A stretch of DNA of 64,000 bases, from positions 62,001 to 126,000 of the forward strand of contig CBDCSZ010000002.1 in the NCBI GenBank assembly GCA_965221935.1, written 5' to 3'. Of the stretch, positions 44,197 to 53,657 are shown one piece after another. Origin of the DNA: JAPOXR01 sp965221935 (GTDB lineage Bacteria; Pseudomonadota; Alphaproteobacteria; Rhodobacterales; Rhodobacteraceae). Position numbers and translations under genes: made by a program. Under the pieces are notes generated by a model that did no database searches, had not been told where the DNA came from, and saw nothing but the letters and a program-made list of their open reading frames with translations. How positions within the stretch are numbered: the stretch's first letter is position 1; the number at the start of each line of letters is the position of its first letter.

Positions 44197-45279
44197 CTAG
44201 GTTGCATGTGGAAACGGCCACAATCTGAGTTTTTCTTTCATGATGCGGAAGAGCTGCGCCATGCCGTGCGGCTCGGCGATGAGCACAAAAATGATCAGAC
44301 CTCCAATGATGATGAATTCAAAGTGGGTGGCGATCGCCGCATCCCAGCCAAGACCGACGGCGAGGAGGTTCTTCAGCAACACGGGCATGAGGACCATAAA
44401 GGCCGCCCCGGCGAACGAACCGAATATCGATCCCAGCCCGCCGACGATGATCATGAACAGCACAAGGAAAGACTGGTTGATGCCGAACGCCTCTGTGACC
44501 TCGACGGCGCCGAGATAATTGGCGAAGAACATCGCGCCGGCCATGCCGATGTAAAACGAGGAGACTGCGAACGCAGACATCTTCGCCTTGAGCGGATTCA
44601 CGCCGATGATCTGGGCCGCGATGTCCATGTCCCGGGTCGCCATCCAGCTGCGGCCGATGACGCCGCGGGTGAGGTTGCGCGCCGCCCACGCAAACACAAA
44701 GACAAAAGTGAGTATAAACAGATAGTTATCCCATGGATCGGTATTGGGACCGGTGACTGCGATGCCGAACACGGTGCGTTCAGGCGCGTTGATCTGGCCG
44801 GAGGCGGAATAGTTATAGAACCATGGCACCTTGTTGAAGAGCCAGACCAGAAAAAACTGCGCCGCGAGGGTTGCCACCGCGAGATAGAAACCCTTGATGC
44901 GCAATGACGGCAATCCGAACACGGCGCCGACCGCCGCCGTGACCAAACCGGCGAGCAGCACACAGAAAATGATGTTGAGATCGGGGAACGCCGTCATGAG
45001 CTTATAGCAGGCGTATGCGCCGACGGCCATGAACCCGCCGGTGCCGAGCGAGACCTGGCCGCAATAGCCGGTCAGGATATTAAGACCAATCGCCGCCATA
45101 GACCACACCAGAAACGGCACAAGGACGACGTTTGCCCAGTAGTCATTGATAAAGAACGGAACGACGAGAAACGCGGCCGCGAGGATCGCGTAGTAGCGGT
45201 AGCGGTCAAAGGCGATCGGGAAGGTCTGCGCATCGTCCCGGTAACTGGTCCGAAACTCGCCCGCTTCACGGTACAACAT
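44197..45279 (-). CDS. livM: Liv-type ABC transporter permease (LivM)
   Basis: A 360-residue membrane protein with about ten hydrophobic segments. Family motifs are GLNILTGYCGQVSLGTGGFM near residue 64 and VGGLGSIFGSFAGAAF near 285. It forms the channel with LivH. It starts 3 nt after the livH stop. Confidence 0.93.
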   Translation of the reverse strand: MLYREAGEFRTSYRDDAQTFPIAFDRYRYYAILAAAFLVVPFFINDYWANVVLVPFLVWSMAAIGLNILTGYCGQVSLGTGGFMAVGAYACYKLMTAFPDLNIIFCVLLAGLVTAAVGAVFGLPSLRIKGFYLAVATLAAQFFLVWLFNKVPWFYNYSASGQINAPERTVFGIAVTGPNTDPWDNYLFILTFVFVFAWAARNLTRGVIGRSWMATRDMDIAAQIIGVNPLKAKMSAFAVSSFYIGMAGAMFFANYLGAVEVTEAFGINQSFLVLFMIIVGGLGSIFGSFAGAAFMVLMPVLLKNLLAVGLGWDAAIATHFEFIIIGGLIIFVLIAEPHGMAQLFRIMKEKLRLWPFPHAT

Positions 45280-45282
45280 GCC

Positions 45283-46270
45283 TCAAACCCTCTCGATTAT
45301 TCGTTCGCCGAACAGGCCCTGCGGCCTGAACACGAGGAACACCAGCGCCAGAACATAGGCAAACCAGTTCTCGGTCGCGCCGCCAATGACCGGGCCCAGC
45401 AGAAAGTCGAACAGTTTCTCGCCGACACCAATGATCAGCCCGCCGACAATGGCTCCGGGGATGGATGTGAATCCGCCGAGCATCAGCACCGGAAGGGCTT
45501 TCAAGGCGATCAGCGAAAGCGAGAACTGCACACCGGATTTGGCGCCCCACATGATGCCTGCCACCAGCGCCACAAATCCTGCCACTGACCAGACCACAAC
45601 CCAAATGAAGCGGAGGGATATGCCGACCGACAGCGCCGCCTGATGGTCGTCGGCGACGGCGCGGAGGGCACGTCCGATCTTCGAATACTGCGAGAACAAT
45701 GTCAGTGACACCACGAGCACAGCCGCCACAAGAGCCGCCACAATGTCAAGCCGGTCGATAAAGAAACCGTATCCCAGCGCGTCATAAGTGTAGAGGTCGA
45801 TTGTGTCGGACGGACCGGCAGGCAAGCCCGATGTCGAGTTTCTTGATGTCTGAACCCCACATCAGATCGCCGAAGCCTTCCAGGAAGTAGGCCAGTCCAA
45901 TTGTTGCCATGAACAGGATCACGGGTTCCTGGTTGATCAGATGTTTCAGCACCAGTCTTTCGACTGCGATCGCCAGGAGCACCATCGCCGCGACCGCCAG
46001 CAGCACCGAGAGCAGCGCCGGCAGGTGCCAGCCGAAATGGTGCACCTGCGTGCCGAACACCGCATTGATGAGATGGGCGAACGGTATCTGGCCGTTCTGT
46101 AACCCGACCAGGGTCAGCGCGGCGAACAGCGCCATCACGCCCTGAGCGTAGTTGAACACGCCCGATGCCTTGAAAATCAGCACAAATCCCAGCGCGACAA
46201 GGGCGTAGAGCACGCCTGTCATCAGCCCGTTCAGCGAGACCTCAATCGCATACAGCAGCTGTTCGTACAC
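45283..46270 (-). pseudogene. livH: Liv-type ABC transporter permease LivH, frameshifted
   Basis: Two overlapping frames encode the two halves of one LivH permease. The N-terminal half (46270 to 45782) starts MYEQLLYAIEVSLNGLMTGV and carries FNYAQGVMALFAAL. The C-terminal half (to 45283) carries GLPAGPSDTIDLYTYD and VLMLGGFTSIPGAIVGGLI. The break is a CCC run at 45827-45829; with one base fewer the protein reads DIGLPAGPSD through the joint and is full length (about 328 residues). All neighbours are intact apart from the IS-hit ligase, so a sequencing error or very recent mutation is possible. Confidence 0.85.
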
Positions 46271-46279
46271 CCGCCCCTC

Positions 46280-47101
46280 CTAATGCTGGACGCCCAAATA
46301 GGCGCCTATCACGTCTTGATTGCTGCGGATCTCATCGGGCGTCCCGTCGGCGATCTTGCGCCCGTATTCCATCACCACAACCCGGTCGGAAATATCCATG
46401 ACTACGCCCATGTCGTGTTCGATCAGAGCAATCGTGGTGCCGAATTCGTCGTTCAGATCAAGAACAAAGCGGCACATATCCTCTTTCTCCTCGAGATTCA
46501 TGCCGGCCATCGGCTCGTCAAGCAGCAGCAGCGCAGGCTCCGCGGCCAGCGCCCTTCCGAGTTCGACCCGTTTCTGCAGCCCATAGGGCAGACGGCCGAC
46601 CGGTGTCTTGCGAATGGCCTGGATTTCCAGAAAATCGATGATCCGCTCGACTTTCTCGCGGTGTTCAGATTCCTCGCGCTCGGCCCAGCCCCACCACAGC
46701 GCCTGCGTAAGCAGTCTGGGCTTCATCAGGGTGATGCGTCCGGTCATGATATTGTCCAGGGTGGTCATGCCGTTAAACAGGGCGATATTCTGGAATGTCC
46801 TGGCAATGCCCTGGCGGGCGATCCGGTGCGACGGCATCGGCGGGCGCAGCTCACCGCGGAATCTGATCTCGCCTGCCTGCGGGTGGTAGAAGCCGCTGAT
46901 CACGTTCAGCATAGAGGATTTGCCGGCGCCGTTCGGGCCAATAATGGCGCGGACTTCGCCTTCGCGGATGTCAAACGACACATCGGAAAGGGCTGTCAAT
47001 CCGCCAAACCGAAGGGAAATATTGCTGATCTCCATCAGCGCGCCGCCGATCTCGCGCTCCCGCGGACCGGCGGTTTCCGGCATCGGCCGGAATTCAGTCA
47101 T
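46280..47101 (-). CDS. livG: Liv-type ABC transporter ATPase (LivG)
   Basis: A 273-residue ATPase. Walker A is GPNGAGKSS, with the family-typical GIARTFQNIALF Q-loop, the signature-region LPYGLQKRVELGRALA, Walker B LLLLDEPMAGMN, and the H-loop IALIEHDMGVVM. It pairs with LivF. The listed ATG gives an N-terminal extension of ~22 residues; a second ATG (MEISNIS) at 47035 would give a more typical start. Confidence 0.92.
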   Translation of the reverse strand: MTEFRPMPETAGPREREIGGALMEISNISLRFGGLTALSDVSFDIREGEVRAIIGPNGAGKSSMLNVISGFYHPQAGEIRFRGELRPPMPSHRIARQGIARTFQNIALFNGMTTLDNIMTGRITLMKPRLLTQALWWGWAEREESEHREKVERIIDFLEIQAIRKTPVGRLPYGLQKRVELGRALAAEPALLLLDEPMAGMNLEEKEDMCRFVLDLNDEFGTTIALIEHDMGVVMDISDRVVVMEYGRKIADGTPDEIRSNQDVIGAYLGVQH

Positions 47102-47122
47102 TGGACAGCCATGCCCGGGCGC

Positions 47123-48635
47123 TCACTCCGCCGCCATCCGTTCCGCTTCCGCCGCCGGAACATCGCAGATCCTCAGCGTTGCCGAGATCGTGCCCTTGCG
47201 GCCGTCTTCGTAGGTCACTTCGGTTTCCGTGTGGACGCTGTCCTGTCCGCCGTAGAGAGCCGTAATCAGATCGTCGTACTTGTCCTCAATGATCCGCCGC
47301 CGCACTTTGCGTGTGCGGGTCAACTCGCCGTCGTCGGCATCAAGCTCTTTGTGCAGGATCAGGAACCGCAGAATCTGGCAGCCAGCCAGCATGTCGTCGG
47401 CCGCGAGGCTTCGGTTTGTTTCGGTGATCTGCCGGAGCACGGTGTCATAGACCTGCGGATGCGCCGCCAGCTCCTGGTATGAGGCATAGGCGATGTTGTT
47501 TCGCTCAGCCCAGTTTCCGACTGCCGCGAGATCGATATTGAGCACCGCTGTGCAGAAGCCGCGACCGGCGCCGAACACCACCGCCTCGAGTATGTTGGGA
47601 TAGAATTTGAGTTTGTTTTCGACAAATTTCGGGGCAAACATGCTGCCGTCGCGCATTTTGCCGACATCCTTGGCCCGGTCGATGATGCGGAGATGGCCTT
47701 TGGAATCGAAGTAACCGGCATCGCCGGTCGCCACCCAGCCCTCGCTGTCCTTGGTCGACGCGGTGGCCGCCGGATTGCGGAAATACTCGACAAACGAGCC
47801 GGGGGACCGAAAAAACACCTCTCCGCTGTCGTCGATTCTGACCTCGACCCCTGGCGTCGGAACCCCGACGGTGTCTCCCGAGGCTTCGCCGTCCGGCTGC
47901 TGGGTGATGAAGACCGCGGCCTCGGTCTGGCCGTACAGCTGCTTCAGATTGATTCCGATTGACCTGTAGAAATCGAAGATTTCGGGGCCGATCGCTTCGC
48001 CGGCTGTGTAGCCGATGCGGACATTGGACAGGCCCAGCGTGTTGCGCAGCGGCCCGTACACCAGCAGATCGCCGATGCTGTAGAGAAGCCGGTCGGCGGC
48101 GGATACTTTTTTGCCGGCCATGATCCCCGGTCCCGATTTCCTGGCGCGCCGCATAAAATAGTCGAACATCCGTTTCTTGAGAAACCCGGCGTCTTCCATC
48201 CGGATCACAACCTGGGTCAGCATCGCTTCGAATATGCGCGGCGGCGCAAAATAATAGGTGGGTCCAATCTCGCGCAGATCGGTCATCATCGTCTCCGGCG
48301 ATTCCGGGCAGTTGACGCAGAATCCGGCCCAATAGGCCTGACCGATCGAAAAGATGAAATCCCCGACCCAGGCCATGGGAAGGTAGGCGAGCACAGAGGC
48401 CTGGTCATTGAGACTGTCAAATTCAGAAGATGCAGCTGAGGCCGAGATGATGTTGTCGTTCGAGAGCACGACGCCTTTGGGATTGCCGGTGGTGCCGGAG
48501 GTGTACAGCAGGACGCAGGTTGAGCCGCTATCCAGCGCGGCGATCTTGCTGTCGAGTTCGGCCCCGCGCCGCTCTTCGGCGGCTTTGCCCATGGCCTCCA
48601 CATCCAAGAGCGCGTGCATTCTGGAATGATCGTAG
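47123..48635 (-). pseudogene. Acyl-CoA synthetase, C-terminal part (interrupted by IS)
   Basis: The C-terminal three-quarters of a long-chain-type AMP-forming acyl-CoA synthetase. The AMP-binding P-loop YTSGTTGNPKGV, LKQLYGQTEAA, and ATGDAGYFDSKGHLRIIDR are intact. The first codons adjoining the IS are DHSRMHALLDVEAMG. Joined to 49724-50180 with one copy of the CGTAG target repeat removed, the gene is a continuous 655-codon frame reading GLRNYDHSRM. It heads the Liv operon and presumably activated the imported acid. A GTG within the IS-proximal end could allow a truncated product. Confidence 0.88.
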
Positions 48636-48674
48636 TGTCCCTGATCAGACACATATGAAGTTTTGCGGGCGGCG

Positions 48675-48746
48675 CCGGGGGTCTCAGAACCCGGAGGGAG
48701 GGCGCAGCCCGACCGGAGGGTTCTGAGACCCCCGGATCAGATTTTT
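48675..48746 (+). terminator. Terminator-like hairpin upstream of the transposase
   Basis: CCGGGGGTCTCAGAACCC and its exact complement form an 18-bp perfect stem with a 25-nt loop, followed within ten bases by a run of six T. It would stop plus-strand transcription entering the IS from outside. Confidence 0.7.
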
Positions 48747-48814
48747 TCTTGCCCTGAGGGGCGGGGTTCTCCATCAGTTCGCTTAGTTGTGAAAACCGAA
48801 AAAGGAGAACCCCA

Positions 48815-49714
48815 ATGCAAGTTTTCGGCTTGCCCGGCCATGTTATCAGAAACGCCGCCCGCGCGTCACGGATTTTGTCTTCACCCGGCGCGGAGACCGC
48901 AAGGCGCGCGGAGCTGGTCCGCCGCTGGCGGCGGGCCTGGCGCGACGGCCTGACTGTGGAACAGGCGGCGCGCGCCGTCGGCGTTCCGCTGTCGAAGCTG
49001 CGCCGCGGAATCGAGGGCCGCGTGCGGGAGCTGCGGAAAATGTTCCCGGCCTGGGGAAGGGGGAAGATCGCCGCCGTGCTGCGCCGTGAGGGGACCGCGG
49101 TCTCCGACGCGACGGTCGGGCGGGCCATCCGCGACCTGGTCCGCAGAGGCCGCATGGCCCCGGTCAGCGCCTTCACGGCGCACAGCCGCAGGAGCCGCCG
49201 GACCCGGCGGCCGCAGGCGGTCCAGGTCGACACGCTCACCGTGTCGCTGCGGCCCGGCCGGACCGTCAGACACTTCACCGCCGTCGACCGTCTCTCGCGC
49301 TGGGGCTGCGGCATGGCCGCCTCAAACGCGACCGCGGCCAGCGCCGCCCGCTTCCTTGACAAGCTGGTCCGCCAGGCGCCGTTCTCAGTCGAGGCCGTGC
49401 AGGTCGACGGCGGCTCCGAGTTCATGGCCGAGTTCGAGGCCGCGTGCGGAGACAGAAACATCACCCTCGCCGTTTTGCCGCCGAAGTCGCCGAAACAGAA
49501 CGGACGCGTCGAACGTATGCAGGCGACGCTCAGAAACGAGTTCTACAATGTTCAGGACACCGCCGTGAACGTCTCCGGGCTCAGACCCCTCATCGACGAA
49601 TATATGGAACTCTACAACGGCTGGAGGCCGCACGACTCCCTTGATGGAATGACCCCCGACGAGTATCTCGAAAGTCGGCGAATCGGTGAGACCCCGCCGC
49701 TTCATATGTCATGA
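48815..49714 (+). CDS. IS481-like integrase-core transposase
   Basis: A 299-residue DDE transposase with an N-terminal helix-turn-helix region (LTVEQAARAVGVPLSKLRRG) and a retroviral-integrase-type catalytic core. The acidic triad is Asp in VQVDTLTV, Asp in TAVDRLSRWG (or VDGGSEF), and Glu in KQNGRVERMQATLRNEFY. The C-terminal block LYNGWRPHDSLDGMTPDEYL is typical of IS3/IS481 enzymes. The frame is intact. Confidence 0.88.
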   Translation: MQVFGLPGHVIRNAARASRILSSPGAETARRAELVRRWRRAWRDGLTVEQAARAVGVPLSKLRRGIEGRVRELRKMFPAWGRGKIAAVLRREGTAVSDATVGRAIRDLVRRGRMAPVSAFTAHSRRSRRTRRPQAVQVDTLTVSLRPGRTVRHFTAVDRLSRWGCGMAASNATAASAARFLDKLVRQAPFSVEAVQVDGGSEFMAEFEAACGDRNITLAVLPPKSPKQNGRVERMQATLRNEFYNVQDTAVNVSGLRPLIDEYMELYNGWRPHDSLDGMTPDEYLESRRIGETPPLHMS

Positions 49715-49723
49715 GCAGGTACA

Positions 49724-50180
49724 CGTAGTTGCGCAGGCCGCGCGAGTCGAGATAGACCAGCTGTTCGAGCGCCGGCAGCCTGTCCTGGGCTTCCAGCACC
49801 TTGTCGACCTGCTCCTGACCGCCGGCGATGACAAACCGGGCGCCGCAGTGATCGAGCACGTAGGCCATTTCATCGGCTACCGCGTCCTGGTAGACCGGCA
49901 CCGGAACCGCTCCGGTCATCTGCGTGGCGACCATTGACCAGTAGAGGCGCGGACGGTTGCGTCCGATCACAGCGATATGGTCGCCGGGATTGACTCCGAG
50001 TTCCAACAGCCCGAGCGCCAGCTGCCGCGTCTCGCGGGCGACGTCAGCCCAGGTCCAGCTCTGCCATATGCCGAACTCTTTCTCCCGGTTCGCCGGGCGC
50101 TTGCCGCGGATTTCACAATTGCGCTGCAGCAGAGCCGGAATGCTGTTTTCACGCCGAGCCTCGCCTGACTGCGCCATCAC
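49724..50180 (-). pseudogene. Acyl-CoA synthetase, N-terminal part (interrupted by IS)
   Basis: The first ~150 residues of the same synthetase: start MMAQSGEARRENSIPALLQR, then WTWADVARETRQLALGLLEL, ALRNRP-like IGRNRPRLYWSMVA and VPVYQDAVADEMAYVLDHCG. The native frame ends at GLRNY, where the IS enters. Residues beyond this point in the open frame are IS-derived. This fragment alone lacks the AMP-binding loop and cannot be active. Confidence 0.88.
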
Positions 50181-50381
50181 CGCATTCCCTCCACACTTCG
50201 AGGCTTCGACCCCCGGCCGGTTTTCCGGCTGCCGGGACGCTTCTTTAGTTTAGCATTCAGTCAACAACAATCCAAAGGTTCCTTGCCGCGGCCTCGGGCA
50301 GGACGGCGCCGCTGGCACCGCCCGTTTCCAGATCCGGTCATCCGGGCATTCGCGATGAGGCCCGCGACGAAACTGCAAAAC

Positions 50382-53162
50382 CTATTCGGCGGCGATGGCT
50401 TCGGTCGGTTTTTGGGCGGCGACGGCAGCGAACTTGAACTCGGGAATCATGCCTGTCGGATCGACCGCCGGATTGGTCAGGATATTTGCCGCCGCCTCGA
50501 CGAAGGCGAATGGCAGGAACACCGTATCCTCGGCCACATTGCGGTCGGCGCGCGCCGCGATTGTCACCGAACCCCGGCGGGTGCTCAGCGTCACCAGTCC
50601 GCCGATTTCGATTCCCAGCCTGTTCAGGGTGCGCGGATTCATTGAGCAGACCGCCTCAGGCTCCACTGTGTCCAGGACCCGGGAACGCCGGGTCATGGAT
50701 CCGGTGTGCCAGTGCTCCAGCTGCCTGCCGGTGATCAGCACCATCGGATACTGTTCGTCAGGCTCTTCGTCAGGAGGCACGAGGTTGGCGGGCGTGAAAC
50801 GGCCGCGGCCGCCCTCTCGCGGAAATCCGTCACCGAATACGACAGGCTGTCCCGGATCATCCGGCGCAGTGCTCGGGTAGGTGACCACGTTTTCGCGCTC
50901 CAGCCGGTCCCAAGTGATATTGTCGAGCGACCCCATCACCTGCTTCATTTCCGCGAACACCTCCGACGGGTGCGTATACGGCCAATTCAGTCCCAGGCGA
51001 CGGGCAATCTCAATGGTGATCCACCAATCGGGCCTCGCCTGGCCGGGCGGCGCGGCGGCGGGGCGGCCAATTTGCACCTGACGGTTGGTGTTGGTCACGG
51101 TGCCGGACTTCTCCGCGAAAGCGGACGCCGGAAGAATGACGTCGGCGTAGCTTGCTGTCTCCGTGAGGAAAATATCCTGAACAACCAGATGTTCGAGCTG
51201 TTCCAGCGCCTCTCGGGCATGGTGCACATCCGGATCCGACATCGCCGGGTTTTCCCCGAGAATGTACATGCCATTGATGTTGCCTTCGGCAATCGCCGTC
51301 ACAATCTCGGTGACGGTCAGGCCCGGCTCGGGGTCAACTGTTCCCTGTTTCCAGAGACTGTCGAAGTCAGCCCGAAGGCCGCCGTCGCGGACGCTTTTGT
51401 AGTCGGGCAGGAACATCGGTATCAGCCCGGCGTCGGAAGCACCCTGCACATTGTTCTGACCGCGCAGCGGGTGCAGTCCGGTGCCCGGGCGGCCGACCTG
51501 TCCGCACATCAGCGCAAGTGAGATCAGGCAGCGCGAATTGTCGGTGCCGTGAACGTGCTGAGACACCCCCATTCCCCAAAATATCATCGCCGATTTTGCG
51601 CCGGCGAACTCGTGCGCGACTTCCCTCAGCACATCGGCTTCGACGCCGCAGATCCCCGCCATGCTCTCCGGATCGAACCGGCTCAAATGCGCCTTTGCCG
51701 CGTCCCAGTTCTCGGTGAAGGCTTGGATATACTGTTCGTCGTACAAGCGCTCGTCGACAATGACATGCATGATGGCGTTCAACATGGAAACATCCCTGCC
51801 GGGACGGAACTGCAGTGAGAGATGGGCGTGCCGCGATAGTTCGCTGCGGCGGGGATCCATCAGGATCAGCTTGCCGCCGCGCTTGGCGAACTGCTTGAAA
51901 TACGTGGCGGCGACCGGATGGTTTTCCACCGGATTGGCGCCGATGACGATCGCGACTTCGGCGTTTCCGATTTCGTTGAAAGTGGCCGTGACCGCCCCCG
52001 AGCCGATGTTTTCAATCAGCGCCGCCACCGAGGACGCGTGGCACAGCCGTGTGCAGTGATCGACGTTATTGTGGCCAAATCCCTGGCGGATCAGTTTCTG
52101 AAAGAGATAAGCCTCTTCGTTGGTGCATTTGGCCGAGCCAAATCCTGCGACAGCGCGGCCGCCATGTTCACTCCGAATTCTGTCCAGCCCATTCGCCGCC
52201 ACTTCCAGGGCTTCCTCCCAGCTTGCCTCGCGGAAGTGCGTGTACGGCGTCGCCGGGTGGACATTCAGACCCTTGGGCGGCGCGTCTTCGCGGCGGATCA
52301 GCGGCGCAGTCAGGCGGTGCGGATGATACACAAAATCAAAACCGAACCGGCCTTTGACGCAGAGGCGGTTTTCGTTGGCAGGACCATCGGCGCCGTCGAC
52401 ATACTGAATGCGGCCGTCCTTTATCTTGAGGCTCACCTGACAGCCGACGCCGCAGAACGGGCAGACGCTACGCACCTCTTTGTCGTGGTCGGCGCTGTCA
52501 CCGATTTCATCCGCATCAAGAACCGTCGCCGGCATCAGTGCGCCGGTGGGGCAGGCCTGGACGCACTCACCGCACGCCACGCAGGTCGACTCGCCCATCG
52601 GGTCCGAGAAATCGAATACAATCTTTGCGTCATGGCCTCTTCCGGCCATGCCGATAACATCATTCACCTGCACTTCACGGCACGCCCGCACACAAAGCCC
52701 GCAATGAATGCAAGCGTCGAGATTGACCCGCATCGCCGGATGTGACCCGTCAAGAACCGGTGTCCGTTCATATTCTATTTTCGGGAACCGGGCGGTTTCG
52801 ACATCCAGCGATTCCGCGGTCTGCCAGAGGTGCGAAGAGCGGTCGTGCGCGGCATCGCGGGACGGCTGGTCGGCGAGCAGCAGTTCAATGACCATTTTCC
52901 GCGCCTTTCTGGCACGCGCGGTTGCGGTCTTCACTTCCATTCCTTCGGCGGGCATTCTGATGCAGGAGGCGGCAAGAACGCGCTCGCCTTCAATCTCGAC
53001 CATACAGGCGCGGCAATTGCCGTCGGGCCGGTAGCCGGTTTTGCCCGAGTGGCAGAGATGCGGGATTTCCGTGCCCTGCCGTTTGGCCGCTTCCCAGATC
53101 GTCTCGCCGGGCGCGGCGGTCGTCTCAACCCCGTCAAGGATAAAGGTCACGGCTTCAGTCAT
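50382..53162 (-). CDS. fdhA: Formate dehydrogenase alpha subunit (molybdopterin, NAD-linked type)
   Basis: A 926-residue molybdopterin oxidoreductase. An N-terminal 2Fe-2S domain (HLCHSG, DGNCRACMVEIEG) is followed by NuoG-like and double 4Fe-4S regions (CIHCGLCVRACR, CVACGECVQACPTG). The catalytic domain opens with CPFCGVGCQV and carries the Mo-ligand region DHCTRLCHASSV, so the ligand is Cys rather than selenocysteine. Molybdopterin-binding segments follow to a complete C-terminus. It would oxidise formate, passing electrons to NAD through partner subunits not present here. The ATG at 53162 has GAGG upstream. It may be a stand-alone FdhF-type gene. Confidence 0.9.
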   Translation of the reverse strand: MTEAVTFILDGVETTAAPGETIWEAAKRQGTEIPHLCHSGKTGYRPDGNCRACMVEIEGERVLAASCIRMPAEGMEVKTATARARKARKMVIELLLADQPSRDAAHDRSSHLWQTAESLDVETARFPKIEYERTPVLDGSHPAMRVNLDACIHCGLCVRACREVQVNDVIGMAGRGHDAKIVFDFSDPMGESTCVACGECVQACPTGALMPATVLDADEIGDSADHDKEVRSVCPFCGVGCQVSLKIKDGRIQYVDGADGPANENRLCVKGRFGFDFVYHPHRLTAPLIRREDAPPKGLNVHPATPYTHFREASWEEALEVAANGLDRIRSEHGGRAVAGFGSAKCTNEEAYLFQKLIRQGFGHNNVDHCTRLCHASSVAALIENIGSGAVTATFNEIGNAEVAIVIGANPVENHPVAATYFKQFAKRGGKLILMDPRRSELSRHAHLSLQFRPGRDVSMLNAIMHVIVDERLYDEQYIQAFTENWDAAKAHLSRFDPESMAGICGVEADVLREVAHEFAGAKSAMIFWGMGVSQHVHGTDNSRCLISLALMCGQVGRPGTGLHPLRGQNNVQGASDAGLIPMFLPDYKSVRDGGLRADFDSLWKQGTVDPEPGLTVTEIVTAIAEGNINGMYILGENPAMSDPDVHHAREALEQLEHLVVQDIFLTETASYADVILPASAFAEKSGTVTNTNRQVQIGRPAAAPPGQARPDWWITIEIARRLGLNWPYTHPSEVFAEMKQVMGSLDNITWDRLERENVVTYPSTAPDDPGQPVVFGDGFPREGGRGRFTPANLVPPDEEPDEQYPMVLITGRQLEHWHTGSMTRRSRVLDTVEPEAVCSMNPRTLNRLGIEIGGLVTLSTRRGSVTIAARADRNVAEDTVFLPFAFVEAAANILTNPAVDPTGMIPEFKFAAVAAQKPTEAIAAE

Positions 53163-53657
53163 GTCGGGCCTCATCAATTCCGCGGCAAATCCGCACCGAC
53201 CCGCGTCCGGCGCAATTCCGCGTCAGGCCGCCGATTTATCGGCACCAGGACACTAACAGAAAATCGTCCGATGCCAAGCACATCCGTCTGCCCGCGAAGT
53301 GCGGAACCGCGCGTTTTTCCGGCAGCGCCAGCCGTCATGGGCATCGGGCGACCTCTGCGCGCAAGCGGCCTCTGCGCGTTGGCCGCTCCTCCGGCTTCGC
53401 CAGGCGGACCTCGACCTCCAACAGGGAGAACCAGCCCGGGGGCTGCCGGTGAAACGGGCAGGATTCCATGCGTTTGCGAACCGACATGTCGGAAATATTG
53501 CACATGCAGCGGAGGAACGTCAGCGGATCCCGGTCGGTCCCGAACGCAGGCAAAGACAAACGGAATCAGCGTGGGACGTCCCTGCCGGTTTTAAGCCCTG
53601 GACTTGACAAAATTCGAAAATATTTAGAAAATATCAACTGGCGCGAGGGAGGTGAAA
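53163..53657. other. Intergenic region with one direct repeat
   Basis: About 495 nt between formate dehydrogenase and the Xre-ImmA gene. It holds the first copy of the ~47-nt repeat (53541-53588). AT-rich sequence with CTTGACAAAA near 53603 and AAATATT about 15 nt later could be the promoter of the following pair. Confidence 0.5.
53541..53588 (+). repeat. ~47-nt direct repeat, left copy (partner at 55994-56040)
   Basis: Shares CGCAGG and the 19-nt core AAACGGAATCAGCGTGGGA with 55994-56040, in the same orientation. The two copies bracket the Xre-ImmA/PIN pair and a transposase remnant. Confidence 0.65.

Larger units (their letters stand above)
48636..49723 (+). mobile_element. IS481-like insertion sequence inside the acyl-CoA synthetase gene
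   Basis: A 1088-bp element with inverted ends beginning TGT (TGTCCCTGATCA at the left, TGTACCTGCTCA at the right on the other strand), both continuing to ACATATGAAG. It is flanked by the 5-bp direct repeat CGTAG (48631-48635 and 49724-49728). One intact transposase lies inside, preceded by a strong hairpin. Precise removal restores the host gene frame, so the insertion is recent. Confidence 0.88.
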
